Positions 61,292-64,000 of a DNA stretch of 64,000 nucleotides are shown in pieces; the first letter of the stretch is position 1; the number at the start of each line of letters is the position of its first letter. The translations under genes were made by a program, and so were the position numbers. The notes beneath the pieces were generated by a model. The model was not told where the DNA came from and did not search any database. It saw only the letters and a list, made by a program, of their open reading frames with translations. Origin of the DNA: Leptobrachium leishanense (Eukaryota > Chordata > Amphibia > Anura > Megophryidae); the NCBI GenBank assembly GCA_009667805.1, contig CM019064.1, positions 78,862,400 through 78,926,399 on the forward strand, in the 5' to 3' direction.

Positions 61292-61430
61292 CAGGGGTCT
61301 CAAAATCTGCCCCCCCCAGATGTTTCTGAACTACAACTCCCATGATTCTCTGGCCATCTATTGCATTCAAAGAATTCTGGGAATTGCAGACAATAAACAT
61401 CTGGGGGGGGGCCAGAGTTTGAGATCCCTG
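61292..61430. mobile_element. hAT-type MITE (ACTACAACTCCCATGATTC class)
   Basis: Ends CAGGGGTCTCAAAATCTG and CAGAGTTTGAGATCCCTG are inverted repeats. The inner arm CCCAGATGTTTCTGAACTAC and AAACATCTGGG also pair. Possible flanking octamers ACTAGACG and GACTGGAG match poorly. It is similar in type to 407-535 and 62155-62265. Confidence 0.7.
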
Positions 61431-61679
61431 GACTGGAGTCTTGGCTCCACCCACCAGAGTGACATGCCTCCCACCAACAATATGTATACCTCTTTATTCC
61501 CAGTGGGAGTCCCCATATGCCGCAACCACTCTAGAGTAGGCTGGCTTAATGATGTCACAGCTAACCACACAGAGCAAAAAGCCTCACACTGCCCCTAGTG
61601 TTCTATCTTTGGTATAGCAATTAATATGATGATTTATGACACAATTCATTCATGATCACTACAGGTGTGTTTATATAAA

Positions 61680-61800
61680 GTGAAAAAGATCCAGATGCAC
61701 ATGGCTTGGTAGAAAAAATAAAGTTGTGTTTATTCCATAAATCAACGTTTCAGTCCCCTTAGGGACTTTTCTCAAGTATAGATGTTTTTGTACGAATGTA
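61680..61800 (-). repeat. Dispersed retroposon end with hammerhead-like hairpin
   Basis: On the minus strand CTTGAGAAAAGTCCCTAAGG followed by GGACTGAAACGTTGATTTAT shows a stem (AGTCCC/GGGACT) and then GAAAC. This is the layout of stem II and the GAAA box of a hammerhead, but the CUGANGA box and GUC are degraded. Confidence 0.4.
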
Positions 61801-61944
61801 TATGTGTTTTCTGTGTGTATCAGTATGTTGGTATATACGTTTATGGTTATACTGTATGTATACATACAGAAAAACCAGTGTCGCGCCTGATCCCTACCAG
61901 GGCGGCTGCAACTACCAGAAGTATCCAGCCCAGTAACATGTATA

Positions 61945-62150
61945 AAACATAACATGAAAAAAAGATGTCATCTGCTCTTATCCCTATAGCTCCATGTGAA
62001 ACAAAACCTAATCGGAGGTTTTTGTTTACTTAAATGGTCATTGAAGTGTAAGCTCACCTACCACGTCACGACACCTCTGGTAGGTGAGTCCTAACTAATG
62101 AAACCAAAAGCTGCTTTTTAAGCAAGTCACATATGCTCATGCTGCTTAGA
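61945..62150. repeat. Dispersed repeat, third copy of the intron B family
   Basis: ACATGAAAAAAAGATGTCAT, GCTCCATGTGAAACAAAACC and ACATATGCTCATGCTGCTTA align with 45930-46145. Confidence 0.75.
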
Positions 62151-62154
62151 AGCA

Positions 62155-62265
62155 GATGGTTTGGAACTTCATTTCCATGATGCTCAGCCAATATAATGAG
62201 TACCTGAGCATCATGAGAGATGTGCTTTCAAAACGTCTGGATGACTATGGTTGCTGAATCCTGAC
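62155..62265. repeat. Palindromic MITE remnant
   Basis: CATGATGCTCAGCCAATA and GAGCATCATGAGAGATGTGC are the inner arms, and GGTTTGGAACTTCATTTCC and GCTTTCAAAACGTCTGG the outer. It is related to the 61292 type. Confidence 0.5.
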
Positions 62266-63035
62266 CTTGATCCTGTCCTAATTTAGCGTAATCACTGTAC
62301 AACACTGCTGTAGATGTTTCTGCAATACAAATAAATGAATAATTATATTCAATGTTTCCATTAATGAGCTAGAAATTGCTTGAATAATATAACATAAGGG
62401 CTAACACTGTGCGAGCGATTAACCTGATTCAACTAGCGTCTAAAAATAAGACTGACCCTATGCCGCTTTTATCCACTGACGCGGAAAAGGCTTTTGCACT
62501 TCCTTTTCAGCACATTGAGCCACATAGGTTTAGGTCGTAACATGTTAGCATGGATAGGGGCGCTGTATACTAACCCCTCTGCCAGGCCTAATGTGAATGG
62601 GGCCCTCTCGCCCCCCTTTCGCATCAAAAATGACACGAGGCAAGGTTGCCCCCTCTCCCCACTCTTGTTTGCCCTAACCCTTGAGCCCTTTCTGCAGGCA
62701 ATCCGTGCACACCTCCAATTACGTGGTGTATCGGTAGCGGGGAGGGAGCATTGTGTGGCGGCATACGCAGACGATGTGTTATTCTTCGTCCGTAGACCAG
62801 CAGAGTCCTTGCAGCAGTTAACTAAACTTTTCACAGATTACGGCACCATTAGCAACCTCCGTATTAATATGGAAATTCGGAAATCCTACCCATAAATATC
62901 CCCGCTGAACTACAGACGACTCTTAAGCACTTGTTCCCTTTCCGATGGTGCAATAACGGCCTTAAATACTTAGGGATCCTCCTCACAGCGACCTGGAAAG
63001 ACCTATTCCATGCAAACTACAAACCCCTCTTCTCC

Positions 63036-63342
63036 TCACTATTAGTCTACAGGGTTATCCAGACGTGGACCCCTTGCTTGGTGTGCCTAGAGGGGTGTCA
63101 GCTATACCCTCCTGACGAGGCCCAAGAAGGCCGAAATGATCGTCGGGGGTTGCTGCACCTCTCGTGCAGGGTGACGTTCTTGGCTATAAGCACTGACCAC
63201 CCTTTTTGGGTGAGAGCAGACTGATTTGCATATGGGGCATTCATCCCTGTAATGGCACATACAAGCTAAAACCTTGTGAGCCCTAAGCGGGCCCCCACCG
63301 TAGAGCAGGCCATTAGTGCCGTTGCTCGTTCTCAGGACCCTC
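63036..63342 (+). mobile_element. 307-bp retroposed insert carrying a hammerhead ribozyme
   Basis: ACAAACCCCTCTTCTCC occurs at 63019-63035 and again at 63343-63359, a perfect 17-bp duplication that interrupts the L1 frame. The insert starts TCACTATTAGTCTACAGGG and ends CTCGTTCTCAGGACCCTC, with no poly(A). It has no coding capacity. The duplication length indicates retroposition, and the hammerhead points to a Penelope-like or retrozyme-like source. Confidence 0.8.
63091..63162 (+). ncRNA. Type I hammerhead ribozyme
   Basis: CTGACGA (63112-63118) matches the invariant CUGANGA box. Stem II is GGCC/GGCC (63119-63122, 63129-63132) with loop CAAGAA. GAAA (63133-63136) is the second core box. A very short stem III with loop GATC ends in the GUC triplet, with predicted cleavage after 63144. 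Stem I pairs 63106-63111 with 63145-63150, then after an internal bulge 63099-63102 with 63152-63155, and extends through 63091-63097 with 63156-63162. The internal bulge in stem I is where tertiary contacts to loop II form in active natural hammerheads. All core positions are intact. Confidence 0.85.
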
Positions 63343-64000
63343 ACAAACCCCTCTTCTCCGAACTACAAACCTTTGCTTGCGGCCCTAGCGATAGATTTAC
63401 AACAATGGTCCTTCCCGCATATCTCATGGTTTGGACGTGTTAATGTGGTGAAAATTAACATTCTACCCCGCGTCCTTTACCTCTTCCAGGTGCTCCCTAT
63501 CCTCTTACCCCCACCTTCTTTGCGTAGCTCTGCACTATGATTTTCACCTATGTCTGGAATTAGTTTGCCACGCATTAGTTTGGCCTTGTTGATGGCACCT
63601 AAACAGTTGGGAGGTGTCGCACTCCCGCACTTTTGGCACTACTATGTGGCCGCGCACCTACAACACATGGTGGAATGGTCCACCAGCTTATTAACTAGAT
63701 CATGGGTAGCACTAGAACAGGGGTTAGCACGGTGTCTCCTGTCCTGCCTCCCCTGGTTGCCAATTTCCACACAAAAGACCATGGTGGACACACACATCCT
63801 AATACACACCACTTTAGCAGCCTGGTGCTCTTTGAAGCACTCTGCCGGCATTGCTCCCTTTCCTTCGCCTCTCCTGCCCCTGCAGTGGTTGCCAGCCTTT
63901 TCTAGGTCCCTATCCCAACTGACTACGGACGGACTACCTATCACTCCACGACCTAAGCACTTTCTGAATGAGTCAGGCCCAATCCCTTGCGACCACCTGC

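Larger units (their letters stand above)
62395..64000 (+). pseudogene. L1-like LINE reverse transcriptase relic, truncated by the window end
   Basis: The peptide LLSTDAEKAF, then SHIGLGRNMLAWIGALYTNP, NDTRQGCPLSPLLFALTLEP and CVAAYADDVLFF is an L1-clade reverse transcriptase (fingers, palm with YADD near 62764-62775). It continues with WFGRVNVVKINILPRVLYLF near 63430-63490 and KQLGGVALPHFWHYYVAAHL near 63605-63660. Frameshifts occur near 62490, 62890 and 63540, and a 307-bp insert splits it at 63036. It is 5'-incomplete and runs off the window. L1 ORF2 makes the enzyme that copies LINE and other RNAs into new sites; this copy is dead. Confidence 0.92.

Overview
The window is vertebrate nuclear DNA, most likely from an anuran amphibian. 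It has split genes with GT/AG introns, AT-rich non-coding DNA and a dense mix of Tc1, hAT, piggyBac-like, Ty3/Gypsy, CR1 and L1 elements, several of which look frog-like. The assignment to frogs is an inference from repeat style and protein similarity; the species cannot be named from sequence alone.

One host locus runs through the window on the + strand: the 3' part of CUX1, whose primary transcript makes two unrelated proteins. Two exons (597-861 and 3055-3739) encode the Cut homeodomain and the C-terminus of the transcription factor, ending in the diagnostic IEWEF tail. About 38.6 kb further on, five exons (42301-42437, 45666-45735, 46561-46667, 50620-50736, 52424-52507) encode the C-terminal coiled coil of CASP, the Golgi membrane protein made from the same gene by alternative splicing. 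Reading phases match across all four CASP junctions. The final transmembrane exons are not in the window and should lie downstream.

From 3.7 to about 15.3 kb the DNA is AT-rich with only small repeats, consistent with a long CUX1 3' UTR plus flanking intron. From 15.6 to 31.7 kb lies a nested transposon stack. Gypsy-2 (LTRs at ~15.64-16.22 and 29.50-30.13 kb) was split by Gypsy-1 (16223-23478, 5-bp duplication). Gypsy-1's 3' LTR was hit by an 810-bp foldback element with a 15-bp duplication. Gypsy-2 pol was hit by a hAT element with an 8-bp duplication, and that hAT carries a further MITE, a long hairpin and a tandem repeat. A Tc1 element lies just downstream. All element genes are broken.

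From 32 to 42 kb there is a minus-strand processed pseudogene of RBBP6 with poly(A) and target duplication, a 5'-truncated CR1 LINE and several hairpin MITEs. The CASP introns hold a 21-bp minisatellite, a second Tc1 family, a CT-rich tandem array, a Harbinger-like MITE and L1 pieces. The last 1.6 kb is an L1-like reverse transcriptase relic carrying a 307-bp retroposed insert with a canonical type I hammerhead ribozyme. Weaker hammerhead-like motifs recur in other dispersed repeats. No tRNA, rRNA, CRISPR or other host gene was recognised.
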